From NCBI GenBank assembly GCA_900547135.1, contig URFJ01000005.1, positions 1-33,625 of the forward strand: 33,625 bases of DNA, given 5' to 3'. Numbering within the stretch: position 1 is the stretch's first letter; each line of letters begins with the position of its first letter. The notes under the pieces were generated by a model that ran no database searches, was not told the DNA's origin, and worked only from the letters and a program-made list of their open reading frames with translations. The DNA comes from an uncultured Eubacteriales bacterium (GTDB taxonomy: Bacteria; Bacillota; Clostridia; Christensenellales; CAG-138). This document shows positions 32,972 to 33,625 of the stretch, one piece after another. The position numbers and the translations under genes were made by a program.

Positions 32972-33625
32972 TTATCTGAATCCATCGCTTTTGCCCTCGG
33001 TGCCATTGGGTATATACGCATAGTTATAGTACTCAACGCACGCCTCCATTATCGCGTCCCGCTCCTGTGCCAACTCCGGGAACTCTAAATTAATCGTATA
33101 AAAACGCCTGACAAAAAATCTGTATATGGTGTCGAACTCCTCATAGTTTACAACCTTCCGGTCCAGCAGCGCAAGCATCTTCTCCGCGTTTTGTATGTAT
33201 TCAGCCCTGTTTCGTGTAAGCACGTTCAGCTGCTCCCCGTTATTATAGCTGCTGTATATCTCAGCCGCTTCATAGTCTTTTTCGTCAAGGAGCTTTATAA
33301 GCGCCTCTCGCCTTTCTTTCTCCTCCCGTATAACCTCTAAATCCTCAGGGGACGTGGTTTGCGGGGGCTTTTTCTCTTCTTCCTCGTTCATTCTGGCTAT
33401 ATCATCCATATGGTCATATGAGTCCGGACCTTTTATCCAGCCGCCTATCTCCAGCGGCAGTCCATATTTGTTTAAATCCATTGTTATGCCAAGCTGCGGG
33501 TTTTGCTTAACCCATTCCAAGAACGCCTGGTCCTCGGGAAACAGCTGGTCGGGGCGTGTTGGGGTATCATATCCATATTCAGTTAATACTTCCACCTCAT
33601 ATACGTTGATCACAAACTCCTCTAT
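32972..33625 (-). CDS. Unknown acidic protein, 5' end outside window
   Basis: The frame runs to the right edge (an IEEFVINVYEVEV reading precedes any clear start), so the beginning is missing; a GTG at 33613 is possible but has no good ribosome site in view. About 217 residues are visible. They are charged and helical after residue 70, with a Glu/Arg/Lys-rich coiled stretch (PEDLEVIREEKERREALIK) and repeated Tyr-rich helices (YEEFDTIYRFFVRRFYTIN). The C-terminus EYYNYAYIPNGTEGKSDGFR is echoed by a fragment just downstream. No membrane span or known motif. Possibly part of a larger secreted or cytosolic repeat protein. Confidence 0.6.
   Translation of the reverse strand: MEEFVINVYEVEVLTEYGYDTPTRPDQLFPEDQAFLEWVKQNPQLGITMDLNKYGLPLEIGGWIKGPDSYDHMDDIARMNEEEEKKPPQTTSPEDLEVIREEKERREALIKLLDEKDYEAAEIYSSYNNGEQLNVLTRNRAEYIQNAEKMLALLDRKVVNYEEFDTIYRFFVRRFYTINLEFPELAQERDAIMEACVEYYNYAYIPNGTEGKSDGFR

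Overview
The window looks like chromosome of an anaerobic, spore-former-like Clostridia (Bacillota), with base composition near 50% GC. The clues are a pyruvate:ferredoxin oxidoreductase, TPP and NiCo riboswitches, strong Shine-Dalgarno sites, a SpoIIQ-like LytM protein, an ECF-type thiamine S-component and a type I-C-like CRISPR remnant. A Christensenellales-like gut or environmental lineage is a guess only. There are no rRNA or tRNA genes that I can recognise.

Layout. (1) 1-4376, minus strand: a large secreted S8 subtilisin-like protease whose C-terminus runs off the left edge, preceded by a small exported protein with a clear sigma-A promoter. (2) 4428-5221: an orphan MacB/LolD-type ABC ATPase with its own terminator. 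(3) 5600-15453: a terminator-bracketed block of phage morphogenesis and lysis genes: scaffold-like protein, N4-gp56-type major capsid protein, a helical structural protein, a BppU-type fibre, an NlpC/P60 endolysin (frameshifted), a holin, a small conserved-looking protein, a head-tail adaptor, a tail-nozzle-like protein and a small coiled protein. No terminase, portal, integrase or repressor is present. A DMT (EamA) transporter lies antisense inside this block and carries one in-frame amber codon. (4) 15504-18213: a 487-aa protein with a mucin-like linker, then an 84-aa protein paired with a zeta-toxin-family kinase. (5) 18290-18674: four strong palindromes in a non-coding gap.

(6) 18686-22588: nifJ (PFOR), with a consensus sigma-A promoter and a leader of about 340 nt. 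(7) 22614-27057: a possible broken small membrane gene, a MazG-like NTP pyrophosphohydrolase, TPP-riboswitch-controlled thiT with an extra N-terminal membrane domain, a GNAT pseudogene, an intact GNAT, a possible structured RNA, and a P-loop kinase-like protein lacking the Walker A lysine. (8) 27652-28736: a NiCo riboswitch and its CDF metal exporter. (9) 28771-29182: a decayed type I-C-like CRISPR array without cas genes. (10) 29344-33625, minus strand: an XRE regulator fused to five membrane repeats, a SpoIIQ-like M23 protein, an anchored protein of unknown function and a partial unknown gene with a duplicated tail.

Two themes stand out. First, there is a partial phage structural cassette without packaging genes, which is either a decayed prophage or a retained particle module. 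Second, four or five genes carry apparent frameshifts or stops (DMT, NlpC/P60, GNAT, possibly the small membrane ORF), which means real decay or consensus errors in the assembly.
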